A stretch of 64,000 nt of DNA, taken from the NCBI GenBank assembly GCA_903813345.2, contig CAIIXF020000001.1, positions 7,817,098 to 7,881,097 on the forward strand. The letters are read 5' to 3'. Numbering within the stretch: position 1 is the stretch's first letter; each line of letters opens with the position of its first letter. The translations under genes were made by a program, and so were the position numbers. Under the pieces are notes generated by a model. That model searched no databases. It was not told where the DNA came from and saw only the letters and a list, made by a program, of their open reading frames with translations. Origin of the DNA: Owenia fusiformis. Lineage: Eukaryota > Annelida > Polychaeta > Sabellida > Oweniidae. Below are positions 39,701 to 51,700 of the stretch, piece by piece.

Positions 39701-42700
39701 TAGATGTCATTCTCAACTCTTGTTCCATATATTTTCATATCCTAAACCCACGATATACGCACTTACTTCATATGAATAGCTCTTTCAAAGACATTGTCCA
39801 AAACTGCCATCAGTTCACTAGATATACTTTTTCCTCTTACTGTATGCTGTTCAAATTTTGTCTTTACAGCTGATTTAGATATACATTCTTCAAATTTTCT
39901 TTCAAAATCAGCAAACTCAAAGAGCCTTGCCTGATACCCCTCGGCTAAGACACTGGCTGGAATAGATCATATTGAAAAAATACATTCAAAGGCGTAGCAT
40001 TGGTAAGGCAAACATATTATGATTTTGGGATTTAATTAATTGTCAGTATTAGATGTTGATTTACTTATTAAACCGCAGTCCAATCAGAGCGTGTAAGAGC
40101 CATTTTATACAAGATTGAATACAATAAATATTTCGATTTCAAAATGCTGATTCCATCTTTTGTTCTATTAGCCTATATACTTAACAATTCAAATCATAAC
40201 CATCATAATTTTTTCACTTACTGGGAGTGCTGGTGTGTGGGGACCGTGATATAAGGGCCTCTTTGGCTGATACAAAGAACACTCTATCTTCAGCTTCTGT
40301 CTTAGAACACACCTTTAGCTCATTGGCCAAGAAATCAATGTCTCGCTCCAAATGTTGGCGCTTCACCTGTATGACAAACACAGAGTTTATAATATTTTTT
40401 TCCTATCGAAAAGTCACTCTGTAAAAAATCATGAAACATTATATGATCCACCCTGAGTGTATTGTATTTTTGGTTTCATAGGTCTGTTGGGACATAGGAA
40501 CACAATTTCTCCTACAGATATTTGGGCAATTAATGGATGAAGAAGTACATGAGTGCATTAAGTAATTTGGAACTATGGACCCTCATTTAAATATCTACGA
40601 GCCTTAAGAAGAGGGGGAATTGTTCTTCATACCTGTTCTGCATACTCTGGTTCAGAAGCACTAGCATCCCATCTATTGTTCAGGATAAAGATGTTAGGCT
40701 TTGATAAACGTTCACTGACTTTATGAAAGAAATTCTTTTCCTGAAAATAAATAATTACAGTAATACATTACTTTAGATGTTAAATTTTAGATGGAAAATA
40801 TTTCTGATTATGGATAAAATCCTGGGTGTAAAAATGTAACACCATTGTATTAATTATTTTTCTAATTATAAATTCAAAATGTTGACACACAATTGTGAAA
40901 GTTGCAATATAGAATATTTAGTTTTGAGACATTTTGTTTCTCTATGAATTACATATATCCTATGAAAAGAATTCAAAAATATAATGAGTTGTAAGGGGCG
41001 GGGTCAAAATATCAATGTTCATATGGAGACGAAAGTAATTTCGTTTGGACAACAACCCCCCCACCCCCCCTCTAGACGAAAGCTTAGGTCACTTCAAAAA
41101 AACATTGATTTAAAAGTCAAATGAGAGGCATAATCGTATCCTATTTGCCGGGTTATTATTACGGTGAATTAACACACGTTCGCAAATTTAACTGCATTGA
41201 ACTCTTCAAAAGGAGGAGGGAAAAGTACGGAATTTATTTGAAAAATGATCGAATTATCATCTTTATCTACCGATATTTTGGACCTATCACACAAAAAAGC
41301 TCACGAACTATTGAAAACAAGCCTTTTTATCAGAACATAGCGCCAGAAAAAGTGGGTATTATAGTCCAATTATTTTTTGTATATCAGATCCGAATTATCG
41401 ATGTTTTTTTGGTCAACGAAAGTGCCCAAAAACCCCCTCCCCCTCGCGAAAGTACTTTCGTCTCCATATGAACATCGATATTTTGACCCCGCCCCTAAGG
41501 AGACATTGATTCAATATTGTCATAATTTTTATGCTTTTTATGCTGTATGGAATTGGATTATTACACTTACAGTTTGCATGAGGGTTGATTCAGCATTTGA
41601 AACAAGTACAAACACATCAGCATCCATACAGAACTTATCAATCCAAACATCTGTGTTAGGGTGGACATCTATACCAGGGCTACAAGAAAAGAAATACATA
41701 TCACTATCACTCAAATGCAACTTAATTTTGAATGTATTTTATCCAATTATTTCACTCTTATTGAAATTAAAGTGTTGAAAATTTGTGTTTTTGCTACTAA
41801 AACATATTTTATTCATATATTTTTCGAAATTATAATAAAATGAATGTGTAAATTGAAATATTTTTTTTCAATTCACAAAAGTGCATTTCTTTAAAAAATT
41901 GAACAGAATTCCCAATCATTAAACGATCAGCAAAAAAGAAAATGAGATTGCCCTGACCTATCTACAAGGATAACATCATCTTTCAGTAAGTTGCACTTGT
42001 CTTTCGGCCAATTGATTCTGATCATTGAGTCCTCTGATGCTTTCGTGGAACTCAAGGCACTCCCAAGCTTTTGTACATCCTACAAGGCAGTTTGATTTGA
42101 TTTGAGTATTTTTGTAAGCATTATTTTTATGTTTATTTTGAATTCATCATTATGCTTTTCACATGGTAATCAAACTTGTTAGAATCAAAGAATTGACGTT
42201 CATAAGTCAGTCATTACTTTGGAATTACAATTTGAAATTTACTAAGCATGTAGAATATCATATGTTTAATCCTTACCCCGATTTGTTTCCTGTCATCTGA
42301 ACCCTCTTGGAGAAGATAGCCCTCTGGCTCATCTGTCCCTTCCACACACACAAAGCATATGGTGGTGTGTCCAATACCAGAGGGAAGAATCTTGTCACGC
42401 AACATTGCATTGATCACAGTACTCTTGCCATTGGAGGTCCTGTCAATAGAATATTCAAGCTTTAGCATTGATAATATGTTTTGGTGTTTTGACAGCATAG
42501 GTCAGAGAGAGCTTTGCAAATAGTGGTGGTCTGCCTTAAATTAAAGCTAAAGCACTTGGTAAAATTACCTCGCGCACAATTCATTTACTCAACAAGGCAT
42601 TAACATGCAAAATGTTACTACCAGCCATATGTTATAGACATCGACGACTGAACTCTGTTACAGATGCCAAACACCAGCCACCGAACCCCAACTGTCAAAC

Positions 42701-43622
42701 ACCAACCCCCAAACACTCCCCACAAAAACATGGCAAATAATACAAATTTTATGAAACTGAGTGGAGGTTTTTGTCATATTTCTATTAGATATAAAATTCT
42801 ATACTTTTGTATAGAAGATTAATCCTACCTGCCAAAGAAGGCCACTTTCATATGGTCTCTGTTCAGCACATCTATAATGCCTCTAATTTTTCCTCTATAA
42901 GCTTTTACATTCTCTATCTGCATTGCATCTACGATTCTCTCTTCAGCAGGAACACCTAAGGCAAAGATAGTTGGGAATAAAACAGCAGTGATCTCCAAAG
43001 CATTAAAGCAAGTGGGTGTGGCACCCACCTGAGATTTTAAAAACAGGCTTGTACCCACCTGATCCGTTTGCATCCACTTGAAAATGAGAAAAATCATGAA
43101 AATAGGCATGTTTTAACCAATTTTGGTCTGAATTGTGAAAACACGAATTTGAAAATGAAAATCCTGTGGAGAACACTGAATATTGTGTTGATTGAGAATA
43201 AAAAGTGATCTGATGGATCATACAAGAAAAGTGATGATTTCAAGTTACAACTTTCAAGCCTATAATGGCTTAGACAGCACTAGTTTAAAATGCAAAATAA
43301 GGTCCTTATAAGTCATCTTGCAAGGATAAGAAAAGTAGTGTACCTCAAGAGTGTATCAGAATGTAGAAAATTATAATCAAAGAACACATAAATAATTTCA
43401 TTATTTATGCAGTGATATCATCAACACAGGACACTTACCTGATAAGAATCTATCACTTTCTGTAACATATTCATCAATATTTTTAAACACTTGTCGAATT
43501 TTACTTTTAGCATGTCCGAAAATTTTCAAAGGTGATGCTGCATTAGTATTATGTCCATTTCCCAAGTTCCGAGATTCTCCAGCCATGTTAGATGATAATG
43601 CCATTTGCAATCTGCCGGACAT
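33776..43622 (-). CDS. MFN2: Mitofusin (outer mitochondrial membrane fusion GTPase), complete, 754 aa
   Basis: Dynamin-family GTPase that tethers and fuses mitochondrial outer membranes. Exons (minus): 43439-43622, 42829-42955, 42277-42439, 41958-42079, 41571-41679, 40633-40740, 40222-40366, 39767-39956, 39250-39376, 38672-38776, alternative 38295-38397 or 37121-37223, 35895-36118, 35560-35715, 34836-35032, 34291-34425 and 33776-33845. With one alternative exon this gives 755 codons (human MFN2 is 757 aa). G1 is GRTSNGKS (K109, same number as human), G3 DSPG (198-201), G4-like NNRWD (256-260). HR1 lies about 340-430, the paired membrane segments about 597-645 (AVTGLV...[23 protein letters not shown] in blocks), and HR2 about 680-754, ending [14 protein letters not shown]. 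The symbol is given for similarity; invertebrates usually have one mitofusin (Marf) equally related to MFN1 and MFN2. Confidence 0.95.
37121..37223 (-). CDS. MFN2: Mitofusin alternative exon 11b (canonical version)
   Basis: A 103-nt exon with the same phases as 11a, a TAG acceptor and G|GTTTGA donor. It encodes [19 protein letters not shown], then [15 protein letters not shown] plus a split codon. This matches the human MFN2 block ELHRHIEEGLGRNMSDRCS, so it is the ancestral-type exon. It splices in frame from exon 10 (ending NYKK) and into exon 12 ([10 protein letters not shown]). Confidence 0.88.
37498..37588. mobile_element. Short inverted-repeat element, copy 2
   Basis: Ends 'catctccaaatgcagagctc' and the complement of 'catcctccaagttcatggct' form an imperfect inverted repeat. 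The internal 'gaacatagtgaatgag' matches 'gaacatagtggatgat' of the 4216-4328 element. It lies in the mitofusin intron between exon 11b and exon 11a, about 270 bp upstream of 11b in transcription direction. Confidence 0.5.
38295..38397 (-). CDS. MFN2: Mitofusin alternative exon 11a (divergent version)
   Basis: A 103-nt exon, phase 0 at its start and phase 1 at its end, with a CAG acceptor and G|GTACAC donor. It encodes [19 protein letters not shown], then [15 protein letters not shown] plus a split codon. It is homologous to exon 11b, sharing LH, K, L, L, CS, E and SR at matching positions, but lacks the LGRN motif. It occupies residues 461-495, between HR1 and the membrane segments. Exon 11b follows 1,071 bp downstream in transcription. 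Including both exons would shift the frame. A relic that is never spliced in remains possible. Confidence 0.75.
38832..38947 (+). repeat. Dispersed repeat with 'tgttacagac' blocks, copy 2
   Basis: It reads 'caaggctttaacatgtaaat', 'tgttacagacaccaccgccg', 'gccaactgccgacc' and 'acaatatgtcaccaa'. The block order equals that at 5636-5745 and 42593-42745. It lies within a mitofusin intron. Confidence 0.5.
40995..41495. mobile_element. Harbinger-like MITE with TAA target-site duplication
   Basis: A 501-bp element with terminal inverted repeats of about 50 bp: GGGGCGGGGTCAAAATATC, then 'tgttcatatggagacgaaag', on the left; the complement, ending TTTTGACCCCGCCCC, on the right. TAA flanks both sides (40992-40994 and 41496-41498). 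G-rich ends with a TWA target fit PIF/Harbinger. The internal 116-codon open frame has no recognisable domain. It lies in the mitofusin intron between exons 5 and 6. Confidence 0.8.
42593..42745 (+). repeat. Dispersed repeat with 'tgttacagac' blocks, copy 3
   Basis: It reads 'caaggcattaacatgcaaaa', 'tgttatagacatcgacg', 'tgttacagatgccaaacacc' and 'caccaacccccaaacac'. It is related to the copies at 5636, 38832 and 63118 (reverse). It lies in a mitofusin intron. Confidence 0.5.
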
Positions 43623-46600
43623 AGTTGGGTGTCTTCCTCAGGGGTACTATTTAACTGAAAAATCAATGGTTGTGTATTTAGGAAAATTGTCTTTTGTTAA
43701 TTTCCGCTAATTGCCCCCTCCTCCACTATTCTTCCTTCCCCAAATCATGAATCGCAACAGCAGCAAGGACAATAGTAGAATTAGCAGACTGTTCCATGGA
43801 TAGGGGAGAGGTAGCTGTTTATGTGCACCAGAGTTTATAAAATTTCCATTTCATGTTTCTCTTGATCTGATTGGTCCATTCACCAAATAAGGAGGAGTGC
43901 ATAATGTTTTAAGAATTTTGCAATTGTCACTTTTGCAGAATTAAGTCTGGCCCATTAATAGTAAGTTCATTAACATATAGTTGAATTATATACACCAGTG
44001 TAATGAAAGTAAAATTCTAATTCCATTTCTTCATGCCAACTGCCCATGTGTATCACAGTCGATCTGATTGCTCCATTCAGTTGTGGCTTGCTTCTTAGAT
44101 CCGGAGCGCCTTATTTCCTAAAAGGACCAATCAGATTGTGCAACGCATACAAACGGTATGTGCAGTAGCCATGAAGATATGAAAGAGTAAATTTAGCTGC
44201 ATAACCTGGAGAATAAACTCAGCTAATAGTAGGCTATAGGACTTCCCACAATTCATGCATCAATAATATAAATGAATATTTAATGCAAAATGTTACGTGG
44301 ACTCGTTTGATAGTGTTTCCACTAGTGTTATTGTGATGTGCCATATTCGTGCATCGATGCATCTGCAATTTTCAGGAGTAAACGCAACAAATAAATAATA
44401 GCACGCTGGGACTTCCGGTAACAGTAAAGTGAAAGTAAACATTTTTAAATCAATATTTCATTTTAACTAGCTAAAAACAATTTTAACGCGAAATAATATC
44501 AGAGAACATAGGAAAACGAACTAAGACATGAGAAAGGCAAGATATTTGCATCCAAATGAAGCTAAATGAGATAAGGAAGGGTGATTTTTAGGAAATTTAA
44601 TTTTTTTTAAAACATCAATGTTTTGTTTCGGACATCTTTGCATCGCCAGAATCAGCTTTGACGATGTATATATTGAGGTGTATTGATTAATTGGGACAAC
44701 GCTAGTCTTCAAATAATTTCAAGTCGTACATTATCAAGGTAGTTTTAATTGGTTTCGAACAATAAAGAAAATACCATACACGGATGCATGTGAAAGTTGA
44801 ACGCAATGTAGAAGAGAGAATAATAAAGAAAGCCATAAACATTGAGTTCAACTTGTTGAACTCGATGAATTCCTTTGGTTACTGCAATTCAATCAATCCT
44901 GGCCCAGTCGAGTGGTTGGAGACGGCCGGTGTAAAAGGGTAGTAGGTCCTATCAAATTATGGTCCTACTCTCCATTAATTTATATGGTGACCTAAATACA
45001 ACTCTTTCCCTCATTATCTTATACACAATCAGGGCCAGTAAGAGCCGTTAAGAAAGGGGACCATAATCCCTGGGGGACCATCATTTCTTTCACACCTGCC
45101 TGGATCTTATGATACATACCTACTTTTATGACACGTTGGCATCTAAATTACTACCAAGAAAGAAAAAATTACAGCTTTCACATAATATTTCATATTTACC
45201 TTTTTGTCATCGTCGAAAGGTTTAAATTTGACAATCAAAAGCCCTACCCAAAAAAATATTTTGAAAGATCAAACGTGCGTAAACTTTTGCAGGAGCACAT
45301 CGAAAGGCAACACTCAATACGGAATCACATCATAGCATCATTGGAATCATTTAATTACTTGTGTACAAATAAAGCAGATTATTTCAGTATATTCAATCGA
45401 ACATAAAAATACACACTTCACATTCATTGAATAGTGTGATGAAGAGTTTATATATTTGCCATTTTCTGCAAAGAGTTTGACTTTTAGATATCTCCAGTCA
45501 CCAAAACATTTTTTGGAAAGATGGTAAAATTTTACCTTCTAAGGCCACTATATCGTGGCTAGAGACTCGAGTAAGTAAAATTAAACATTGTTAAAGTTTA
45601 AACTAGTCAATACATTTCGAATTTAACCGAATCCTTTTAGCTAGATCTATCTATAGTATCGAAATAAATCCTAAATTCAATGATTCTGAGATCAAGACTT
45701 CGACTGAGAAATAATCTTACAGTTAGGCCTACATTAACCAAACCCGTCATATGACTTATATCTCAGTCTCTGATAACTGACGTTGTCCCAGGGATGACAT
45801 ACAGTATATCACTATCCTCTGCTAGGGGGTATATTGTAGTATGTATCCAACAGACCGAATATAATATTCGGTCTGTTATGATTGATATATTTCCTGTGGA
45901 AATCGCGGTGATAATTTTTGCACATTAATTTCTCGTTTATTATAAGAATGTTCAGCTTGAAAATTGGTGAATATGTTGCAGAGATGTTCATCTTAAACTA
46001 GAAGCATAAATATTTGTATAAGGCAGGTACAAGTTGATATAAAATAATGAAATGTTCAGACTCACCGAAACTTCAGGATGTGTTCATAAGTAGATCGCGA
46101 AATCAATGTCAAGGACGTTTGAGTTCACGAGATCCAAACGAGATATGCAAATTTTGAACTTTGACAACACATGACCACTTGATTACCTCGGCCTTCTTCA
46201 TGAATATTTCCGTTCTATTTACTATAAATGAAGAAAATTAATCGGGATAATGATAATAAATGACTAGATCTAATAAATTCCCGCACAAATGGAATTTAGC
46301 AATACGCTTCCGTAATGTTGCTCCCGCTCCACGTGTTATTTGTTTACAAATAGACTGACGTCACTGGCTAAATCTCGTTTATCGTGAGAATTGGCATTGC
46401 CAAAATGGCTTGACCTAATCAATGGCTTCGCTACAAGAAGCGTCTGTACATTTTATGAATATCTTCAGTAAGAGGACAATATACGAAAAAATAATATTGT
46501 GAGTTCTTTATAAGGTAATCATTCTATCATTAAACAAACTTATTTGTAACATTTATACAACACCACATTTTACAATAGGTGACTTACAGTCTGAATATTT

Positions 46601-48752
46601 ATTCAGACGAAGGATACAGTCTAGGGTATATTGGGGGGGGGGGGTATATACAGTGGCGTAGCGTTGGTATTTTGTGAGTGTACACCACAAGCGGGCGGAG
46701 CGAACAAGGTTTGAGGTGGCTGGGGTGGTTGATCATGGTTACCTTCTTCTAAGGCCACTGTATCGTGAGTAAAGATATATTCCTGCATGAACAACTGGTC
46801 ATGTCGTAATCATAAAATTTGAAATCATATGTCCGCCATTTTTCCACATCACAATTTGAATTGCGAGTTTTGGTCTTATTACCTCACCAAAAATTCCAAA
46901 ACACACATAAAGTGATCAGTGTATTAGTTCACATCTTCTGTATCGCTAACTTAGAATTTAAAGCCAGTTACTAATGTCAGACGTTAACAACATTTCGTCC
47001 AGTTTTCGAACATCGCCATTTTTCTTGGAGCCATTTTGTTTTAATTTTAGACGAAATCCTGATGAAATCATGTCATATCTCATCAAGGAGCCGAGTCGGT
47101 TCCGTTTTAATTAATGATTTATTTATCTGGCGATTTTTAAAATATTCAATAAATTTATGACACGGCGGCAAACTTTTTTCAAATGGAGTTCACAGTATTC
47201 CAGATGAAATCCCCTCCAGCCAAGTATTGGCTAGAGACTCGAGTAAGATCATGCCATATGCTTTCAACTAGAAGGGTAGGCAACTTCCCCTATTTCATAC
47301 ATACTGTACATGTAATCATTGCCTTTGGGTTTTCAAAATTGGAAAATGTATACATTCCAAGAAAATCTTATTTTGTTCTTCTTGTGGATGATTTAAAGAA
47401 ATAGCTCAAAAATAAAAACATGATTATCAACATACATGTTGACAATTTAATAAAAATGGAATTCATCATAATTATGACAATGCAGAAAGTGAACATTCTC
47501 CCACAAATTATGCTTTTTATTGGAATGTGTTCTTGAATAATTACCCACAATGCAATACTCTATGTCTATGTTGATAATCTGCAAAAGGCTAATAAGCCCA
47601 TATAAAGCAGATATATAATTTAACTGTGATAGAATTTGAAACCTTAACATTTAAAAATAGATCTATGGTTTACAACTTATTTTAAATTGAAAGTCATTTT
47701 ATGTTGAAATACCCTGGGGCGACTGTCAGGCTACCGCATTGACTTCTCCCCACTTTACCATTAGTGCAGGCTTGTTGCTGTGCACTGGGGACCTTTTACA
47801 TTAAAACATAGATCTATATTAAAAACGCACACCTATTTAATTGCAGTTATTGACATAGGCATAGTATGATGATTTAAAACTACTTAGACTGTCACAGTCT
47901 AAGATGCCACCAGGTAGAGTGTTCCATTTAACTATTGTCCTACTCGAAGAGAACATCTTGATACATGTACCTCTTATTCATATTGGTCTTTTTTGTTTAC
48001 TTGTACATGAGATTGAATATATTTTATGCTTTAATCAATTTGAAAATTGATTTTAATTCAAAATAATACTAAAACATACATTTATCTAATACTTTTTGAA
48101 ATACATATTACCATAAAAGGGAAGCATGGCATTGCTCATTTTGAAGGTCTCATGTTTATTACACAGAGTTGCATACCCTTCTAATTGAAAGCCCATGATC
48201 ATGGTGGAAGCCATGTTTTTCTTCTCGCATGGATCAAGATGTCACACGATTTTTTTATTGTTTTTGGAAATCAGACATGCATGGTTGACACAGAGACATA
48301 TAAAACAAATAAAATAAATGTTTTATATGTCTCTGGTTGACAATGGAAATTCTAATTTTTAACAAGTAAATGTCAAAGTCACCCTATTTCTGGTGTTGAC
48401 ATTACCCACAAGTCGACGTTACACCCCTTTGCGCTACCTGTCATATCAATATTGGGAGCCATCATTATCCTCTGGAATATGTTATCTCCAATTTCAGGTC
48501 CATCGTCTCAGTATCTTGAACCTGCCCTCATCATTTCAACTGTCCAATCATATGCATGTACCAAGGGCAATTCAGTCATATTGTATAGCAGTTTAGACTA
48601 CCCAGTGACAGTCACAGGGAAACCCAAATGGCTAGACTTAGAGGAAATACATGTATACATAAAAATTACATATGTATGTATAGTCAAATGATTGCAATGC
48701 GATTGTTTTGTTATCCATTATATTATTTTTCCAGGTTAAATTGAGCTAAAAT
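43623..48752. promoter_or_regulatory. Head-to-head intergenic region between mitofusin and the CCDC78-like gene
   Basis: Start codons face each other across about 5.1 kb, so both promoters should be here. A probable 3' splice site 'ttttttccag' ends at 48734, 18 bp before the CCDC78-like start codon, suggesting a 5' non-coding exon further left. The region has scattered short repeats (for example 'ggctagagactcgagtaag' at 45558-45576 and again at 47229-47247), a palindrome at 45849-45877, and 'cagtggcgtagcgttgg' near 46651. No further gene is supportable. Confidence 0.5.
45849..45877. repeat. 29-bp near-perfect palindrome
   Basis: AACAGACCGAATAT, a central A, then ATATTCGGTCTGTT pair as a hairpin of about 14 bp per arm (centre 45863). 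The preceding 'gtatgtatccaacagac' also occurs at about 21836, so it may be the end of a repeat family. Confidence 0.6.
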
Positions 48753-51700
48753 ATGAACATAGATGTGGTTGGACGACTTCGTCCTCCCATCCGTGGGGAA
48801 CCTAGTGGTATAAACATAGAGATTGACAGTCACCATAGAGTTGCAAGTAGACCAGGAGGAACATACTTCAGGTTCGTGCATAAAGTATTCTGCTCATTCT
48901 ATTGTTGTTAATTGTGTACAGTTCTACATATACGAGACTCAACATAATTTTCAATATTGGACCTCCATTCAGTTTGAATAAGGATGTCTGATTTACCCTT
49001 GCCAAACAGTGTTAGCATACAAGTATCCATTCTGTATCTTTAATAGGACATTTTTTTTTCATGTTTGTTTTCTAAAAATCCCCAAAGTGCACACTTTATT
49101 TTGAGGAAAACTAAAGATTTTTACAATAATGTATTATTTTTCTATAAGAATGATTACCATTTTAATTATTTGGGAGAATTAAAAAAATTTTCACCCATTT
49201 TTGCACTTTGAATCCTGGTTATAACTTCATCAATTTATAACATATCGTGAATCTTATATAACATATCGTGAATCTTTTTGGAGATATTGTATTTGAAATT
49301 GTAAGGAATAGATTGGTAGGTCAATTGTACATGTTGCTTGTGATTTTGTCACTCCTATAGATCTGATTCTGCCATTAAGAACCAAATAAATTTCTACAAA
49401 TCTGGCAATATTTAGGTTTAATCAAAGGAGGAGTTTACATGTTAAGTATGAACTCATTCGTATACTCATGTAAATCAAAATTTATTTTCAGTTTTCACAA
49501 CATACACAAGGAAACCAGCAGTACATATGAGGTTTACAAGGAGTCTGTCGAGCCTCTTATTGACCTATTCATTGCTGGTTACAATGTATGTATCTTGGTG
49601 GCTGGAGAGAGTGGGGCAGGCAAGGCATACACACTTGCTGGTGAAACTGGTAGCAGATCTAGCCTTGTACCTCTCATATTTGACTCTATATTTTCTAAAC
49701 TACCCACATGTAAGTTCAGTAATCACCTCTGCTCTAATTTTATTTACTTGTGGGATTTTCTCCCGTGCTTGCAGGCACATTTAATGTAATGTTACATCGT
49801 AATGTTAAAATAACCTTTTTGGGCAACCGTTTTAAATTTATGGCCTTTATTACAATTTTCATTATTTTCAATTATTTTTGTTTAGGGTTTAACAGGCTTT
49901 AACATAAGGTTCAACAGCTGCACCAACAATTTTCAGGCATGGCATTCCTTTAAATCCTGATTAAAACTTAGTAACATTGTTACCTTTAATAATGATACAT
50001 ATCTTGATATTCCAGCTGATTACTCGTATGATGAGGCTCAGAGTAAAGCCTCGGTGGTGTTCCAAATGTATGAACTATTCAATGAATTGGTGAGAGATCT
50101 GCTCCAGATTCCCTCTGGCACTGGAACACCTCAGTATCTGGAGTTAGATGAGTCAGCGGAGAAAGGTGTCTTTGTTAAGGTAAGTACAGAAGCCAAACAT
50201 CAACATGTACATTGTGCTTACACTTACAGCCTTGTCTTTCTCCCACTTGAAGTCCCAAAGAATGTTTAGAAGAGGGATCCAGGAAAATATATTGAATAAA
50301 GAGTGAAGAGAATAACCCTTACATTTCTAGGGAGGCAGACTAAGTACCCTGTCACAGTGGAATCAGATATTGAACAGCCAGCCTAAATAAATGGAATTAC
50401 ATCACAGTTATGGTATCATTGTTTCGATGAATTTTGGGTATAATAATGAGATTGTTGATAATTCATATACCTGTAAACGGATTTGTTGAGACTATTCTTT
50501 CATATTCTATCGTATTCGGGGATTCCCCATTATGTCATCTCCCGCATCATCTCCAATCAAATTGCAGGATGTGAACACGTGAACAATCATGAGCACATGC
50601 TCTCTCAGTGTTGCGCATGCGCAAAGTTAAATTTGAAATCGTGGGAATGGCGTTGACATCAACATCATCATTTCCAACCTACGGTAATACTATTGAAGTT
50701 ACTCGATCCATACTTGTAGAGAATACTCAGCGAACCTTTGGAACTACTGCGAACATTTGGAGATCCATTTCAATGGCAAATGAGGCCTGTTAATAAAATT
50801 TTCGAAAGTGCCAATACGAAAGGTCATCTTTGGGAAATCTTCCCCCTGATGAAAAGCACAAAAAGATTTTCCTTGGAATATGTACACTACAGGAAGCATT
50901 TTTTCTCCAACTAAACTACTGAAACTTATTTCAATAATGTTATATTTAAAATGAACTAAATTGATTTTATAAAATATTGTTTGTTCGGTGGAATTGCTTC
51001 TCTGTGGAGTTGCTGTTTTCTAATTTATTATTTATTAATTACTTATTTATTTATATTATTTCTTACTTATTCTAATGTTTTTGTTTTTTGCATATCTACA
51101 ATTTATAAATGATTATTGATTTGTTTCATTGTGCTAAAAATATAATATTTTCAATATTCTGTCGCAAGTAGGTCACTCTGACCTGTATGTATTTATCAGG
51201 AAATCATTTTATAAATTCTTTCAAATTAAATTTTGATCATTCTTACAAAACTTCTTTTCTATTTCAAGATCATGATATCATGCCAAACTTAAATATATAA
51301 CTTTACTCCACAACACTGTTCAAGATTTTGATTGACAGCTCTTTACATGTATTTGGAACATGAAATTGATGTCCTGTGTTAAAACTCCAAGGTCAAGCTG
51401 ATCTGGTCACTCTTGAAGACAATCTAGAAACAGATTTTTGACTGAAATTAATCAATTTTATCCTTATATTTCTCAGTCAAAACATAAAAAATGTTACCTT
51501 TCAAACCATTCTTATCTATGTAATATCAGTTTATTTAAGAGGTTTTAATCAGTTTTATTTTTATCTGAAAGAAGGATTTTGCAGTGTTTTTGATGGACTA
51601 TTTTGTCAAAGAATTTCTATGCAAAGCACAATTTCCCAATCTTCACCTTTAGGGGTTAGTTTAAATTTTTGTGTGATGGAATAATCAGTAATCAGAACTC

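Noticed and set aside
41121-41471. 116-codon open frame in the Harbinger-like MITE
   Set aside because: No recognisable domain, and it runs into the terminal repeat; non-autonomous MITEs normally encode nothing.
45128-45406. 92-codon open frame with a charged stretch (KKYFERSNVRKLLQEHIERQ)
   Set aside because: No family recognised, no splice partners, and it lies between two promoters; not enough to call a gene.
50612-50623. TGCGCATGCGCA, a perfect NRF-1-type site
   Set aside because: It lies in an intron of the CCDC78-like gene, not at a promoter I can support; a single palindromic 12-mer is weak evidence.
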